A stretch of 64,000 nucleotides of DNA from Veronia pacifica (GTDB lineage: Bacteria > Pseudomonadota > Gammaproteobacteria > Enterobacterales > Vibrionaceae). A program made the position numbers and the translations under genes. The notes under the pieces were generated by a model, which worked only from the letters and a program-made list of their open reading frames with translations, made no database searches and had not been told where the DNA came from. Each line of letters begins with the position of its first letter. Position 1 is the stretch's first letter. Positions 28,642 to 39,623 of this stretch are shown here, in pieces. Where the stretch lies: the NCBI RefSeq assembly GCF_001707825.1, contig NZ_LYBM01000009.1, positions 57,104 through 121,103 on the forward strand. Reading direction: 5' to 3'.

Positions 28642-31362
28642 CTAGTTCACTTTTGATAAATCACCCGCTTTAATAACGACAAAGTCATCCACTTTGACAT
28701 ATTTTCGGAAAGCGCTATTCAAGTCATCAACACTCAGCTCTGACAACGAACGTTCGAACTCTTTATCAAATGTCATATCCCGCTCAAGATACAAATTAGC
28801 ATTCAGGTCATAGGCTAATTCGCTGTCTTGCGAGCGGCTGACACGTCGACTCTGGAGTAAGCCTGATTTTGCCATTTCGAGTTCTTTTGCGGTGAAGCCA
28901 TCCTTAAGGAGCCGAGCCAGTTCCTCTTTAAAACCCAGTTCTACTTTTGGCAGATTTTGCGGCGCGCACATCGCGTAGGCACCCAGGGCAGCACTCTGAT
29001 CCTGACTGTCCAAATCCAGAAATGAACCAGCACCGTAGCTAAGACCATCCTGCTGACGGAGACGGTTAGCCAATCGGCTATTTAAAAATCCGCCACCAAG
29101 GATATAGTTACCCATGGTTAACGCAGGTGCATCCGGATGTTTCTCACCAACAGGCAGACTCATAGATGCAAAGAACATTGCGTTCTCTTTATCAGGCGTA
29201 TTGAACTCGATAGGCTGAGTGGGCAATTTGAAATACGGCGTCTTGATGCGGTTATACGTTTCGCCGCTCTTCCAGTTTTCCGTCATAGTGTTCAGCGAAG
29301 ACAATAAAGGTTGCCTATCAAAGTCACCAACAACAGAAATCTGCATGTGGTCAGCACCATAAAACCGCTGGTGGTAAGCAACAATGTCCTCTAGCTTCAG
29401 TGCTGCAATCTCGTCCAGTTGCTCTTTAAAGCTAGGTACATAGAATGGATGTCCCTTACCGTAAGGCGAATACAATTGACTCAGTGCCAATGAGGCCAAG
29501 GATTGCGGGTCTTGCATATTCGTTTCAATAGCAACCTTCTCTTCCTCTTTGTATAGCTCGAACTCTTTTTCGGGGAAGCTGGGTTTGCGCAGAACATCCG
29601 AGATGACAGCCAGCGCTGGAACCAGATTAGCTTTATCCGTCTCAATGGTGCCGAAGAAGCTACCGTTACTGCCATTCACATAATATGACGTTTCCAGCTT
29701 ATCGAGCTCTGTTTTAATCTGTTCGCGGGTAAGCTTGTCTGTACCAGACAACAGAAGTGAACCTGTTGCGTCACCAATGGCATTCATACCTGTCAGGCTA
29801 TCTAGGTCGCCCATCTGGCTTCTGAAACGAACAATTACCGACTCACCACGGGTTTTCTTCTGAATCAGGGCAACTTTTGCACCTGACTTCAGGGTAAGAG
29901 TTTCGGTACGTTTTTCGATATTGTCGAATGAAGGTTCGAATGCTTCACCTTGAGCAATCTGTTCTTTACCCTTATAGCCCTCAAGCATTGACGCCACGTC
30001 GGTCACCTGAGCAATTTCTACCCGCTGAGGCTTATCGGTAGGAATGAAACGTCCCAATGTCCGGTTATTTTGCACAAGATATTTCTGGGCAACGCGCTGA
30101 ACATCTTCTGTTGTGACTTTTTCCAAACGGTCACGGTTGAGGAACATAAGTCGCCAGTCACCCATGCCAATATATTCACTCAGCTCTATAGACACCTCTT
30201 CCGATGAATTAAGAGACAGTTTGAAGCCTTTAAGCAGCGCTTGTTTGGCAATATCAACTTCCTGCTGAGACACTTTCTCTTTACCGAGGTTTTCTACAGT
30301 GTCGAGAAAAACGTGTTCTGCCGCAGCAATATCTGTGGTTTTGCTTAGTTCTGCGCCAAACATGGTCATACCGGGATCTTTAAGCGGAAGATTGAAGCCA
30401 AACGTTGATGACGCCAGCTTTTGTTCAACCATCGCTTTGTGTAGTCTGCCATTCGGCGTAGCAGAGAGGATTGTATTTAATACTTCAATGGCAGCAATAT
30501 CTTCATGTGCTCCAGATGGAATGTGGTAAAGGCTGCTGAGATATTGAACGTCGCCTATCCGACGAATAGTGAAGCTGCGCTCGCCATCCTGAGCGGGTTC
30601 AGTCGTATAAGTGTCTTGCAACTTGCGTTCAGGTTTGGGTATTGCACCAAAAGTAGCATCAATTTTTTTTAGTAGTGAAGATGGCTCGAACTTTCCTGCA
30701 ATGACCAGTGTTGCATTGTCAGGTTGATAGTATTTTTTGTAGAAAGCCTGCAGACGTTCAATTGACACGTTCTCAATGTCTGAGCGTGCACCAATTGTTG
30801 AATTTCCATAGTTATGCCAGTCAAATGCCGTTGCCAGAATACGCTTGAACATGATGCTGAACGGGCGGTTTTCACCCATTTCGAATTCATTTCGCACCAC
30901 CGTCATTTCACTGTCGAGGTCTTTTTTAGCAATAAAAGAGTTAACCATCCTGTCTGATTCGAGACTCAAGGCCCAGTCAATATTTTCTTCTGTTGCGGCG
31001 AACGTTTCAAAATAATTAGTTCGGTCAAAGAAAGTGGTGCCATTGGGCCTAGCTCCATGGGCGCTCAGCTCAGCGGGAATGTCAGGATGTTTCGGGGTTC
31101 CTTTGAATACAAGGTGTTCCAGTAGGTGAGCCATACCGGTTTCGCCATAGTTCTCGTGTTTGGAACCAACCTTATAAGTAACATTGACGGTCACTGTTTC
31201 TTTACTTGGATCCGGAAACAAGAGTACTTGTAATCCGTTGTCATACCGATATTCAGTGATACCTTCAACTTCGGTGACTTTTTGATAATCTGCAAATGTA
31301 CTAAAAGATGCGGCTAATGACAGAGCGGCCGCAGTTAATCTAATTTTCACTTGTTTGTTCAT
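28642..31362 (-). CDS. Periplasmic M16-family zinc metallopeptidase
   Basis: A 906-residue insulinase/pitrilysin-family peptidase that degrades peptides. The signal peptide MNKQVKIRLTAAALSLAASFSTFA points to the periplasm. The inverted zinc motif HLLEH is at residues 79-83, with the third ligand Glu in VRNEFE near 159-161. Two M16 halves are present: the active N-terminal one and an inactive C-terminal one (about 480-906) containing the YGAGSFLDLDSQDQSA segment. The gene is followed by its own terminator. It lies in the leftward block BCCT, M16, MBL that separates serC from aroA. Confidence 0.9.
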   Translation of the reverse strand: MNKQVKIRLTAAALSLAASFSTFADYQKVTEVEGITEYRYDNGLQVLLFPDPSKETVTVNVTYKVGSKHENYGETGMAHLLEHLVFKGTPKHPDIPAELSAHGARPNGTTFFDRTNYFETFAATEENIDWALSLESDRMVNSFIAKKDLDSEMTVVRNEFEMGENRPFSIMFKRILATAFDWHNYGNSTIGARSDIENVSIERLQAFYKKYYQPDNATLVIAGKFEPSSLLKKIDATFGAIPKPERKLQDTYTTEPAQDGERSFTIRRIGDVQYLSSLYHIPSGAHEDIAAIEVLNTILSATPNGRLHKAMVEQKLASSTFGFNLPLKDPGMTMFGAELSKTTDIAAAEHVFLDTVENLGKEKVSQQEVDIAKQALLKGFKLSLNSSEEVSIELSEYIGMGDWRLMFLNRDRLEKVTTEDVQRVAQKYLVQNNRTLGRFIPTDKPQRVEIAQVTDVASMLEGYKGKEQIAQGEAFEPSFDNIEKRTETLTLKSGAKVALIQKKTRGESVIVRFRSQMGDLDSLTGMNAIGDATGSLLLSGTDKLTREQIKTELDKLETSYYVNGSNGSFFGTIETDKANLVPALAVISDVLRKPSFPEKEFELYKEEEKVAIETNMQDPQSLASLALSQLYSPYGKGHPFYVPSFKEQLDEIAALKLEDIVAYHQRFYGADHMQISVVGDFDRQPLLSSLNTMTENWKSGETYNRIKTPYFKLPTQPIEFNTPDKENAMFFASMSLPVGEKHPDAPALTMGNYILGGGFLNSRLANRLRQQDGLSYGAGSFLDLDSQDQSAALGAYAMCAPQNLPKVELGFKEELARLLKDGFTAKELEMAKSGLLQSRRVSRSQDSELAYDLNANLYLERDMTFDKEFERSLSELSVDDLNSAFRKYVKVDDFVVIKAGDLSKVN

Positions 31363-31701
31363 TCAAGCTCCTGAGGATACAGATTCTTTTATGCTCGTTG
31401 TGCACTTTCTTGAACCTAACAAATGGCTGCCATTAGCGTCTCTACTGTTTGTGAGAAAATCTCGACACCATATTTACAGGTTCTGCTGCAAACCTATCAC
31501 TTTCATGTGTAAAGTCAGGATGAATATCTATTTATTTGTAGCCAGTCGACAGAACGAGAAAAATACTTAGATCATTATCCGTTGCTGGTAATGATAAATA
31601 ACGTGCTTTTTTTGTGTAAAAACGAGAAAAGGGCTCTGTATCATCAGATACAGAGCCCTTCTTAACTACTACCCCGGAAGGGTAAATATAGTGTAATGCG
31701 T
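31363..31701. other. Intergenic region between BCCT and M16 genes
   Basis: About 340 bp upstream of the M16 gene. It contains the terminator of the BCCT transcript at 31629-31660 and otherwise AT-rich sequence, presumably the M16 promoter. No credible gene was seen on either strand. Confidence 0.5.
31629..31660 (-). terminator. Strong terminator after the BCCT gene
   Basis: Perfect fourteen-pair hairpin AAGGGCTCTGTATC / GATACAGAGCCCTT with loop ATCA, running into TTTTC on the minus strand. Confidence 0.88.
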
Positions 31702-31790
31702 TTAGGCGATAGGGTAGCTGTTATCGGTCAAAACCATGTCCCGCTTTTTATTGAGGCCTGCCATTTTATATAGCACGATTGGTCCAGCAA

Positions 31791-33260
31791 TTAGGGTGTC
31801 GCTAACAGCAGCGACACAGGAACGGCAGTAATGACAATAAATGATTGCAGTGCTTTCAGACCGCTTTCACCCACTTGTAGTAACACACCAGCAACCAGAC
31901 CCATGACAATTGCCCAGAACAGGCGATGAGCTCGACTTGGTTCTGCATCGCCAGCGACTGATGCGGCAATAGAGTAAGCCATAGAGTCACCAGTGGTGAC
32001 CACAAATGTTGTGCTTAGCACCATAAATGCAGGTAGTAAGAACCATGAGCCGGGTAGCTGTGACAAAGTAGCAATGAGTACAGCGGGCAGTCCGGACGCA
32101 GCCAGTGGATCTGAGATACTGCCCGGTGTCATCAGCTCAAAGTAAATACCTGTACCGCCCAAAACAGTGAACCAGAAATTAGTCACAATCGGAGCGCCAA
32201 TGGCGACTGCACAGATCAGTTCACGTACTGAGCGGCCTGAGGAAATACGGGCGACGAAAATAGCGATCACTGGTGCGAAACCAATAAACCAGCCCCAGAA
32301 GAACCATGTCCACCATTGATTCCATTGAGGGTCACCATCAGTAAGTGCCAGCTGGTTAAAGTGCACCAGATAACTGGCGAATCCATTACCGAATTGCTCG
32401 AAGATAAAGGCGGTGGGGCCCAAAATGAGCACGGTTAACATTAAGAGTAATGCGCCAATAACGTTGAATTTGCTCAGCCATTGTAGGCCTTTATCGACGC
32501 CTGACACGGCAGATACTGAGTAAATAGCAACCACAACGGCAAGGATAGTGAGCTGAACGGGCACTGAATCGGCAATGCCAGTTAACGCCTCAAGACTTGA
32601 CCCCATCTGCAAGCACAGAAAACCAATCGGGCCAATGGTGCCAGCAGCAACAGCGATAATCGAGAACGCATCAATCAGAGATCCAAACCAGTGATTTTCG
32701 AGTCTGTCGCCGAGCAAAGGGTATAAGAGAGCTCGTGGGCGAAGTTTCAGACCAGCTTGATAATGGGCGTACATCAATATAATTGCACTTAGTGTACCGA
32801 GTGCTGCCCATGCAAGAAAACCCCAATGAAGAAAGCTTTGAGCAAGTGCGGGTGCGACTCTCGTTGCCGGCTCTAGATCTGCTGCATGTTGGTACGCAGG
32901 AGGAGTGGTAATAAAGTGAAAAATAGGCTCTGCAGCTGACCAGAAAACGCCACCACCAGCCAGAAGTGTACACATGATCATCGCGAGCCATCTGAAAGTA
33001 CTAATGTCAGGCGAATCTGTGTTACCAAGCTTGAGCTTGCCATAGGGGCTGATAGCAATAATAAGAGCGAGTAGGAAATTGATCAGCATCAGCCACTGCC
33101 AGCTTTGGCCGAAAAGAAGGGTTGATTGCTCAAATAACGTCTGAATCAGATGGCTAAGCTGTTGGATATCCAACAATGCCCAAATGAGGAACAGAGAAAT
33201 AAAAGAAATGGTTAAACGTGGAACAAGTTTATCGCCATTTTCAGGCGTTTTTGAAAGCAT
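31791..33260 (-). CDS. BCCT family betaine/choline/carnitine transporter, C-terminus probably frameshifted
   Basis: A sodium- or proton-coupled importer of compatible solutes or quaternary ammonium compounds; 489 residues with about 12 membrane helices. Signatures are GVFWSAAEPIFHF in helix 4 and the Trp-rich WWTWFFWGWFIGFAPVIAIFVARISSGR in helix 8. The frame stops at 31791 after AVPVSLLLATP, in the middle of helix 12. One frame over, the DNA continues LIAGPIVLYKMAGLNKKRDMV and stops at 31702, just before the strong terminator. That looks like the original C-terminus, so one base may be missing near 31795. The specific substrate cannot be told. Confidence 0.85.
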   Translation of the reverse strand: MLSKTPENGDKLVPRLTISFISLFLIWALLDIQQLSHLIQTLFEQSTLLFGQSWQWLMLINFLLALIIAISPYGKLKLGNTDSPDISTFRWLAMIMCTLLAGGGVFWSAAEPIFHFITTPPAYQHAADLEPATRVAPALAQSFLHWGFLAWAALGTLSAIILMYAHYQAGLKLRPRALLYPLLGDRLENHWFGSLIDAFSIIAVAAGTIGPIGFLCLQMGSSLEALTGIADSVPVQLTILAVVVAIYSVSAVSGVDKGLQWLSKFNVIGALLLMLTVLILGPTAFIFEQFGNGFASYLVHFNQLALTDGDPQWNQWWTWFFWGWFIGFAPVIAIFVARISSGRSVRELICAVAIGAPIVTNFWFTVLGGTGIYFELMTPGSISDPLAASGLPAVLIATLSQLPGSWFLLPAFMVLSTTFVVTTGDSMAYSIAASVAGDAEPSRAHRLFWAIVMGLVAGVLLQVGESGLKALQSFIVITAVPVSLLLATP

Positions 33261-33722
33261 AAATCTCTCACGTTGGGTGTGAGGGACGGCATGCTAACAG
33301 TGTGATCGCGAAATAGCCAGATAAAATTTGATATTTGTCACACTATAAATGACAGATATATGAAAATTGATAACTAAAATCATGGTGATGAGCAACTTTT
33401 TGAGGACATCTCTTAATAACGTTGCAGAGGTGAAAATACCCCCAAGTTTATGTGCAGCCAGAGATGATGCTGCCCTGAGATTCCTGCATCAGTTTTTATC
33501 ACTGATGTTAAACGGACATCACTATACCTCGATCACTCAGTTCTGAATAACAACAAGGTTCAATTCTGTATTTACGAAAAGTGTAGTGAGAACAAACACA
33601 GTCCCCAGTAAATTGATGATGTTTAGCGTATTGTTTTTCAGGAAATGTATCAAGGCTCTAGCCGAGACACTGCCTTTTCGATACTCTGAGAGCACGAAAA
33701 ATGAAAGGACACCAACATTCAG
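33261..33722. other. Divergent BCCT-aroA intergenic region
   Basis: 462 bp with promoters for both directions. A perfect inverted repeat CATCAG / CTGATG with a nine-base spacer lies at 33487-33507. A leftward 68-codon frame at its right end overlaps the aroA start and has no supporting features. Confidence 0.45.
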
Positions 33723-35003
33723 ATGGAGCAATTGACACTTCAACCTATTGGTAAAATCAACGGAACAGTAAATCTTCCAGGATCAAAAAGCGTTTCTAAC
33801 CGGGCACTTCTGCTGGCAGCATTGGCAGAGGGGAAAACTCGCCTGACCAACCTTCTCGATAGTGACGATATCCGCCACATGCTAAACGCGCTGACGAAGC
33901 TGGGTGTTAGCTATCAACTATCTGCTAATAATACCGTTTGTGAAATTGAAGGGTTGGGGAGACCATTTCACGTCGACACTCTGCAAGAATTATTTTTAGG
34001 TAACGCAGGTACGGCAATGCGTCCTTTGGCTGCGGCCTTGTGTCTGGGCGAGGGCGACTTCGTTCTCACCGGCGAACCAAGAATGAAAGAACGGCCGATT
34101 GGTCACCTTGTCGATGCATTAAGAACGGCAGGCGCAAACATCAGCTACATCGAAAGTGAGGGGTATCCGCCACTCAAGATCTCTGCCACTGGTCTTCATG
34201 GCGGTCAGGTAGAAATTGATGGCTCAATATCAAGCCAATTTCTGACTGCCTTCCTGATGGCGGCACCGCTGGCTTCCTCTGATACCGAGATCCGAATTAA
34301 AGGTGAGCTGGTCTCCAAGCCGTATATTGATATCACGTTGCATATCATGGCGCAGTTTGGTGTAACGGTAGAGCACAGTGATTATCAGGTATTTCACATT
34401 AAGGCAGGGCAACGTTATGTCTCGCCTGGTGATTTTCTTGTAGAAGGTGATGCTTCCTCTGCTTCTTACTTCCTTGCCGCTGCAGCGATTAAAGGTGGTG
34501 AAGTAAAAGTAACAGGTATCGGTAAAAAGAGTATTCAAGGCGACATCCAGTTTGCTGATGCATTAGTCGCAATGGGTGCTGATATCGAATGGGGCGACGA
34601 TTATGTGATTGCCCGTCGAGGTGAGCTTAATGCAGTGGACATGGACTTCAACCACATACCAGACGCCGCGATGACCATTGCTACCGCTGCGCTATTCGCA
34701 AACGGGACTACGGCAATTCGCAACGTATATAACTGGCGGGTGAAAGAAACTGACAGGTTGTCAGCTATGGCAACCGAGCTGAGAAAAGTGGGTGCTGAGG
34801 TTGAAGAAGGTGATGACTTCATCACTATTACACCACCAAAACATTTAACCCATGCCGCGATCGACACCTACGACGATCATAGGGTGGCGATGTGTTTTTC
34901 ATTGGTAGCACTAAGTGATACCCCTGTCACCATTAACGACCCAGGGTGTACGTCTAAGACCTTTCCTGACTACTTTGATAAACTCGCGTCACTTTCTGTT
35001 TAA
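33723..35003 (+). CDS. aroA: 3-phosphoshikimate 1-carboxyvinyltransferase (EPSP synthase)
   Basis: AroA joins phosphoenolpyruvate to shikimate-3-phosphate in the aromatic pathway. It has 426 residues, and its N-terminal motif [20 protein letters not shown] contains Lys22. [10 protein letters not shown] (about 95-104) and the [15 protein letters not shown] region are conserved, as is the C-terminal [13 protein letters not shown]. These are features of class I, glyphosate-sensitive enzymes. It is separated from serC but followed, as in E. coli, by cmk, rpsA and ihfB. Confidence 0.98.
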   Translation: MEQLTLQPIGKINGTVNLPGSKSVSNRALLLAALAEGKTRLTNLLDSDDIRHMLNALTKLGVSYQLSANNTVCEIEGLGRPFHVDTLQELFLGNAGTAMRPLAAALCLGEGDFVLTGEPRMKERPIGHLVDALRTAGANISYIESEGYPPLKISATGLHGGQVEIDGSISSQFLTAFLMAAPLASSDTEIRIKGELVSKPYIDITLHIMAQFGVTVEHSDYQVFHIKAGQRYVSPGDFLVEGDASSASYFLAAAAIKGGEVKVTGIGKKSIQGDIQFADALVAMGADIEWGDDYVIARRGELNAVDMDFNHIPDAAMTIATAALFANGTTAIRNVYNWRVKETDRLSAMATELRKVGAEVEEGDDFITITPPKHLTHAAIDTYDDHRVAMCFSLVALSDTPVTINDPGCTSKTFPDYFDKLASLSV

Positions 35004-35047
35004 AACGGTCAAATAGCCAGCAGAAATAGTCGAAGTAATTGTTTAAG

Positions 35048-35077
35048 CAGGTCATCTTTGCGTTGGCCTGTTTTTTT
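35048..35077 (+). terminator. Terminator after aroA
   Basis: CAGGTCA / TGGCCTG imperfect hairpin followed by seven Ts, about 45 bp after the aroA stop. A TATAAT at 35092-35097 just beyond may serve cmk. Confidence 0.75.
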
Positions 35078-35180
35078 GTGCATCTTTTCCCTATAATACG
35101 CCGCAAAATTCTGGTTGGTCTTCATTTTTATCAGCAGACGCTATAAATAAAAGACCAGACGACTGATTGTGGAGAAAGAT

Positions 35181-35864
35181 ATGTCAACCCAAGCGCCAAT
35201 CATTACTGTTGATGGCCCGAGTGGTGCCGGTAAGGGCACCTTATGCATGTTACTTGCAAAAGCACTGGGCTGGCATCTTCTGGATTCGGGTGCAATCTAT
35301 CGTGTACTTGCGCTCGCTGCCATCCATCATGGCGTAGATACTGAGTCTGAGGATGCTTTGGTTCCGTTGGCCTCTCACCTTGATGTCACCTTCAAGGCTG
35401 AAGGCGATCTGGTAAAAGTAATCTTGGAAGGCGAGGATGTGTCAAAAACACTTCGCACCGAAGAAGTGGGCAATGCGGCTTCTAAAGTGGCAGCCTTACC
35501 TCGTGTTCGTGAGGCCCTGCTTCGTCGTCAGAGAGCGTTTTCTGACCAGCCCGGTTTGGTTGCCGATGGCCGTGATATGGGTACAGTTGTTTTCCCCAAA
35601 GCAGAGGCAAAGATTTTCCTCGATGCGAGTGCTGAGGAACGCGCCAAACGACGCCAGAACCAGTTGCAACAAAAGGGGTTAGATGTTAACTTTGACCGCC
35701 TTTTGAGCGAAATTCAAGAGCGCGACGATCGTGACCGTAACAGAGCGGTGGCACCGTTGCGTCCTGCCGATGACGCATTAGTCCTAGATTCGACGTCTCT
35801 TAACATCGAACAAGTGCTAGAACAATCATTGGCCTATATTAAAGAAAGAATTTCTGTCGCGTAG
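35181..35864 (+). CDS. cmk: Cytidylate kinase
   Basis: Phosphorylates CMP and dCMP to the diphosphates. The 227-residue protein has the P-loop GPSGAGKG near residue 10, [37 protein letters not shown] and [14 protein letters not shown], all Cmk signatures. ATG 35181 has GGAG six bases upstream; the GTG twelve bases earlier overlaps that site and is rejected. It heads the cmk-rpsA-ihfB group. Confidence 0.97.
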   Translation: MSTQAPIITVDGPSGAGKGTLCMLLAKALGWHLLDSGAIYRVLALAAIHHGVDTESEDALVPLASHLDVTFKAEGDLVKVILEGEDVSKTLRTEEVGNAASKVAALPRVREALLRRQRAFSDQPGLVADGRDMGTVVFPKAEAKIFLDASAEERAKRRQNQLQQKGLDVNFDRLLSEIQERDDRDRNRAVAPLRPADDALVLDSTSLNIEQVLEQSLAYIKERISVA

Positions 35865-35961
35865 CGACAAAAAATCGTTGGCTGCAAGGATGATGGCCGA
35901 CATTACTATCAACCCCACGCGGTAGGATGCCCGTGGACGTTTAAAATTGAAGATCAAATTA

Positions 35962-37632
35962 ATGACTGAATCTTTTGCTCTACTCTTTGAAGAGTCACTG
36001 AAAGAAATCGAAACTCGCCCAGGTGCGATCGTTAAAGGTACTGTTGTTGCAATCGAGAACGGTTTCGTTCTGGTTGACGCTGGCCTGAAGTCTGAGTCTG
36101 CTATCCCTGCAGAACAATTCAAGAACGCTGCTGGCGAACTTGAAATTGAAGTGGGTGCTGAAGTAGACGTAGCACTTGACGCGATCGAAGATGGCTTCGG
36201 TGAGACTCAACTTTCACGTGAGAAAGCTAAGCGTCACGAAGCTTGGATCCAACTGGAGAAAGCCTACGAAGATGCTGAAACCGTTATGGGTATCATCAAC
36301 GGTAAAGTTAAGGGTGGTTTCACTGTTGAACTTAACGGCATCCGTGCGTTCCTGCCAGGCTCACTGGTTGACGTTCGCCCAGTACGTGACACTGCTCACC
36401 TGGAAGGTAAAGAGCTGGAGTTCAAAGTAATCAAGCTTGATCAGAAGCGTAACAACGTAGTTGTTTCTCGTCGTGCTGTTATCGAATCAGAAAACAGTGT
36501 TGAGCGTGATGAGCTGCTGGCTTCTCTGCAAGAAGGTATGGAAGTTAAAGGTATCGTTAAGAACCTGACCGACTACGGTGCATTCGTAGATCTGGGCGGT
36601 GTTGACGGCCTGCTTCACATCACTGACATGGCTTGGAAACGCGTTAAGCACCCATCAGAAATCGTTAATGTTGGTGACGAAATCAACGTTAAAGTTCTGA
36701 AGTTCGATCGTGAGCGTACTCGTGTATCTCTGGGTCTGAAGCAACTGGGTGAAGATCCATGGGTAGCAATTGCTAACCGTTACCCAGAAGGTCACAAGCT
36801 GACTGGTCGTGTAACTAACCTGACTGATTACGGCTGCTTCGTTGAAATCGAAGAAGGCGTTGAAGGTCTGGTACACGTTTCTGAAATGGACTGGACTAAC
36901 AAGAACATTCACCCATCTAAAGTTGTTAACGTGGGTGACGAAGTTGAAGTTATGGTTCTGGACATCGACGAAGAGCGTCGTCGTATCAGCCTTGGTCTGA
37001 AGCAATGTAAAGCCAACCCATGGCAGTCATTCGCTGAAATCCAGAACAAAGGCGATCGCGTAACTGGTAAGATCAAGTCTATCACTGACTTCGGTATCTT
37101 CATCGGTCTGGAAGGCGGCATCGACGGTCTGGTTCACCTGTCTGACATCTCTTGGAACGTAACTGGTGAAGAAGCAGTTCGCGAATTCAAGAAAGGCGAC
37201 GAGATCTCTGCAGTAGTTCTTCAGGTTGACGCTGAGCGTGAGCGGATCTCACTTGGCATCAAGCAAATGGAAGAAGACCCATTCAACAACTACCTTGCTG
37301 ATAACAAGAAAGGCACAGTTGTTAAGGGTAAAGTAACTGCTGTTGACGCGAAAGGCGCAACTGTTGAGCTGATCGAAGGCGTTGAGGGTTACCTGCGCGC
37401 TTCTGAAGCTTCACGTGACCGTGTTGAAGATGCGACTCTGGTTCTGGCTGTTGGTGACGAAGTTGAAGCTAAGTTCACTGGCGTTGACCGTAAGAACCGC
37501 GTGATCAACCTGTCTGTTCGTGCGAAAGACGAAGCTGAAGAGCAAGAAGCAATGGCTAGCCTGAACAAAGCGGACGACGCTGCGTTCGGTAACGCTATGG
37601 CAGATGCGTTCAAAGCTGCGAAAAGCGAATAA
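35962..37632 (+). CDS. rpsA: 30S ribosomal protein S1
   Basis: S1 brings mRNA to the 30S subunit. It has 556 residues with six S1/OB-fold repeats, the repeat signature appearing as [20 protein letters not shown] and variants through the chain. Codon use is strongly biased towards highly expressed codons, unlike its neighbours. The ATG at 35962 ([12 protein letters not shown]) has no strong Shine-Dalgarno sequence, only GAAGAT, as in E. coli, where S1 represses its own translation; autoregulation is likely here. Confidence 0.99.
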   Translation: MTESFALLFEESLKEIETRPGAIVKGTVVAIENGFVLVDAGLKSESAIPAEQFKNAAGELEIEVGAEVDVALDAIEDGFGETQLSREKAKRHEAWIQLEKAYEDAETVMGIINGKVKGGFTVELNGIRAFLPGSLVDVRPVRDTAHLEGKELEFKVIKLDQKRNNVVVSRRAVIESENSVERDELLASLQEGMEVKGIVKNLTDYGAFVDLGGVDGLLHITDMAWKRVKHPSEIVNVGDEINVKVLKFDRERTRVSLGLKQLGEDPWVAIANRYPEGHKLTGRVTNLTDYGCFVEIEEGVEGLVHVSEMDWTNKNIHPSKVVNVGDEVEVMVLDIDEERRRISLGLKQCKANPWQSFAEIQNKGDRVTGKIKSITDFGIFIGLEGGIDGLVHLSDISWNVTGEEAVREFKKGDEISAVVLQVDAERERISLGIKQMEEDPFNNYLADNKKGTVVKGKVTAVDAKGATVELIEGVEGYLRASEASRDRVEDATLVLAVGDEVEAKFTGVDRKNRVINLSVRAKDEAEEQEAMASLNKADDAAFGNAMADAFKAAKSE

Positions 37633-37706
37633 TTAATGTAGGAAGGGGGGAAAATTTCCCTCTTCCCATTTATACTGTTGAGAAACATACTAAAAGCGGG
37701 GTAATC

Positions 37707-37991
37707 ATGACGAAGTCTGAGTTAATCGAAAGACTGTGCAGTCAACAGACCCATCTTTCTGCCAAACAGGTGGAAGATGCCATCAAGGAAATCCTTGAGT
37801 ACATGGCGACGACGCTCGAGGAAGGCGACAGAATCGAGATTCGTGGCTTCGGTAGTTTCTCTTTGCATTATCGCGCTCCGCGAGTCGGACGAAATCCTAA
37901 AACGGGAGATAAGGTAGAGCTCGACGGCAAGTACGTCCCTCACTTTAAACCCGGTAAGGAACTTCGTGATCGCGTAAACATCCATAGTTGA
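37707..37991 (+). CDS. ihfB: Integration host factor, beta subunit
   Basis: A 94-residue DNA-bending protein forming the IHF heterodimer with IhfA. The HU/IHF signature [30 protein letters not shown] covers about residues 43-72, and Pro in the beta-arm intercalates in DNA. It lies 74 bp after rpsA, as in most gammaproteobacteria, and has its own terminator. IHF typically assists sigma-54 promoters such as that of pspA in this window. Confidence 0.98.
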   Translation: MTKSELIERLCSQQTHLSAKQVEDAIKEILEYMATTLEEGDRIEIRGFGSFSLHYRAPRVGRNPKTGDKVELDGKYVPHFKPGKELRDRVNIHS

Positions 37992-38003
37992 TGTTACTCG
38001 TAC

Positions 38004-38039
38004 AAAAAAACGGCATGCTATACGTATGCCGTTTTTTTT
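38004..38039 (+). terminator. Terminator after ihfB
   Basis: ACGGCAT / ATGCCGT hairpin between an A7 and a T8 run. Confidence 0.92.
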
Positions 38040-38161
38040 ATGCCTTTCAGCATGGTCTGATGAGTTAAATTACTGCATAATCACTGCTGTAATCCTTAGT
38101 ACTTTCCAATACCACAATCAAAACAGACATAAGTGCTAGTGAATGATTAAGAGGGAGAATC

Positions 38162-38449
38162 ATGAAGATTATTGGGATTGTTGTGCTTATTTTCAGTTTT
38201 CTGGTTGCTTTAGCCTTAGGCGCTCAAAATCAGGAGATTGTTTCTTTCAATTACCTCCTTGCAAAGGGAGAGTTCAGGCTTTCAGTTCTGCTCGGTGCCA
38301 TTTTTGGAATCGGCTTTATATTAGGCTGGATATCATGCGGTATGCTTTACCTTAAAGCTCGCCTGTCAGCCAGTTCACTGCAAAAGAAAGTAAATCGTCA
38401 GCAAAAAGAGTTGGATAAACTTCGCGTGGATCCAGTCAAGGAACACTAA
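38162..38449 (+). CDS. lapA: LPS assembly protein LapA
   Basis: A 95-residue inner-membrane protein (DUF1049/YciS) with two membrane helices (residues 3-20 and 41-63) and a basic cytoplasmic coiled tail (LQKKVNRQQKELDKLR). It works with LapB in balancing lipopolysaccharide and phospholipid synthesis. It is four bases upstream of lapB, clearly one operon. Confidence 0.94.
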   Translation: MKIIGIVVLIFSFLVALALGAQNQEIVSFNYLLAKGEFRLSVLLGAIFGIGFILGWISCGMLYLKARLSASSLQKKVNRQQKELDKLRVDPVKEH

Positions 38450-38452
38450 TTC

Positions 38453-39622
38453 ATGCTAGAGCTGTTGTTTCTATTGTTACCGCTAGCGGCTGGATATGGC
38501 TGGTACATGGGCAATAGGAATGCTCGACATCAACGTCAGGACAAATCGCACCATCTTTCCAGACAGTATGTAGCAGGTCTTAACCTGCTCCTGTCCGATC
38601 AGTCTGATAAGGCAGTAGATTTGTTTATTGACCTGTTACAGGTTGATAATGACACTATCGATACTCACTTGGCGTTAGGAAACCTTTTCCGCTCGCGGGG
38701 TGAGGTCGATCGCGCTATCCGCATTCACCAAAATCTCATCGCAAGACCTAATCTCACACTGGATCAGCGTAATCTGTCCCTTCAACAATTGGCAAAAGAT
38801 TATATGACTGCCGGTTTTATTGACCGAGCAGAAAAAATCTTCGAGCAATTAACCGACGAGCCCGATTACAAAAGCTTCGCGCTTGAGCAGTTACTGTCTA
38901 TCTATCAGCAAACGAGAGAGTGGGATAAGGCGATTGTTGTAGCGAATAAATTGCTCAAGGCAGGAAAATCCAGCCTTAAGAATGATATCGCCCACTTTCA
39001 TTGTGAGTTGTCGATGCAGTCAGTGGCGGAAGATGACTTACGAACTGCTCGCCAGCAGCTGAGAAAAGCCCTGTCTATAGATAAAAACTGCGTACGTGCG
39101 TCCTTGATGATCGCCAAAATGGATATCCAGCAAGACGACATTAAGTCAGCAGTTAAAGTGTTAGAGACGGTACTGGAACAGGACACCGATTTTGTCAGTG
39201 AAGCACTGCCACTGCTTGTGGAATGCTATAGCAAGCTGAACAAAGAAATGGCTATGGTCCGCTTTTTAAAAGAGTGTCTGGATCGAAAAGCTGGTGTCAG
39301 TGCTGAGCTTATGATGTCTGACGTAATTCAGAAAAATGAAAATACCGCCATGGCACAGGCTTTTTTAACCCGACAGCTTACCCGTAACCCGACCATGAAA
39401 GGCTTTTATAAGCTGATGGAGCTTCATGCAGAGGAAGCTGAGGAAGGCCGAGCCAAAACCAGTTTGACGGCTTTAAAAGACTTGGTGGCGGAACAACTAA
39501 AAATTAAACCGCATTATCGTTGCCGTAAATGCGGTTTTTCCACTCATTCTTTATATTGGCATTGTCCATCATGTAAAGGGTGGGGTTCTATAAAACCGAT
39601 CAGAGGGCTAGATGGAGAATAA
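38453..39622 (+). CDS. lapB: LPS assembly protein LapB
   Basis: LapB (YciM) is an inner-membrane-anchored TPR protein that, with FtsH, controls LpxC turnover. The 389-residue chain has an N-terminal anchor ([20 protein letters not shown]), about nine TPR repeats (for example [34 protein letters not shown]), and a C-terminal rubredoxin-like metal knuckle [22 protein letters not shown]. It overlaps the pyrF upstream region, and the operon is lapA-lapB-pyrF. Confidence 0.96.
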   Translation: MLELLFLLLPLAAGYGWYMGNRNARHQRQDKSHHLSRQYVAGLNLLLSDQSDKAVDLFIDLLQVDNDTIDTHLALGNLFRSRGEVDRAIRIHQNLIARPNLTLDQRNLSLQQLAKDYMTAGFIDRAEKIFEQLTDEPDYKSFALEQLLSIYQQTREWDKAIVVANKLLKAGKSSLKNDIAHFHCELSMQSVAEDDLRTARQQLRKALSIDKNCVRASLMIAKMDIQQDDIKSAVKVLETVLEQDTDFVSEALPLLVECYSKLNKEMAMVRFLKECLDRKAGVSAELMMSDVIQKNENTAMAQAFLTRQLTRNPTMKGFYKLMELHAEEAEEGRAKTSLTALKDLVAEQLKIKPHYRCRKCGFSTHSLYWHCPSCKGWGSIKPIRGLDGE

Positions 39623-39623
39623 G

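Noticed and set aside
33537..33743. Leftward 68-codon frame before aroA, reminiscent of small integron-associated proteins
   Set aside because: It overlaps the aroA start, has no ribosome-binding site, and no attC-like repeat is present.
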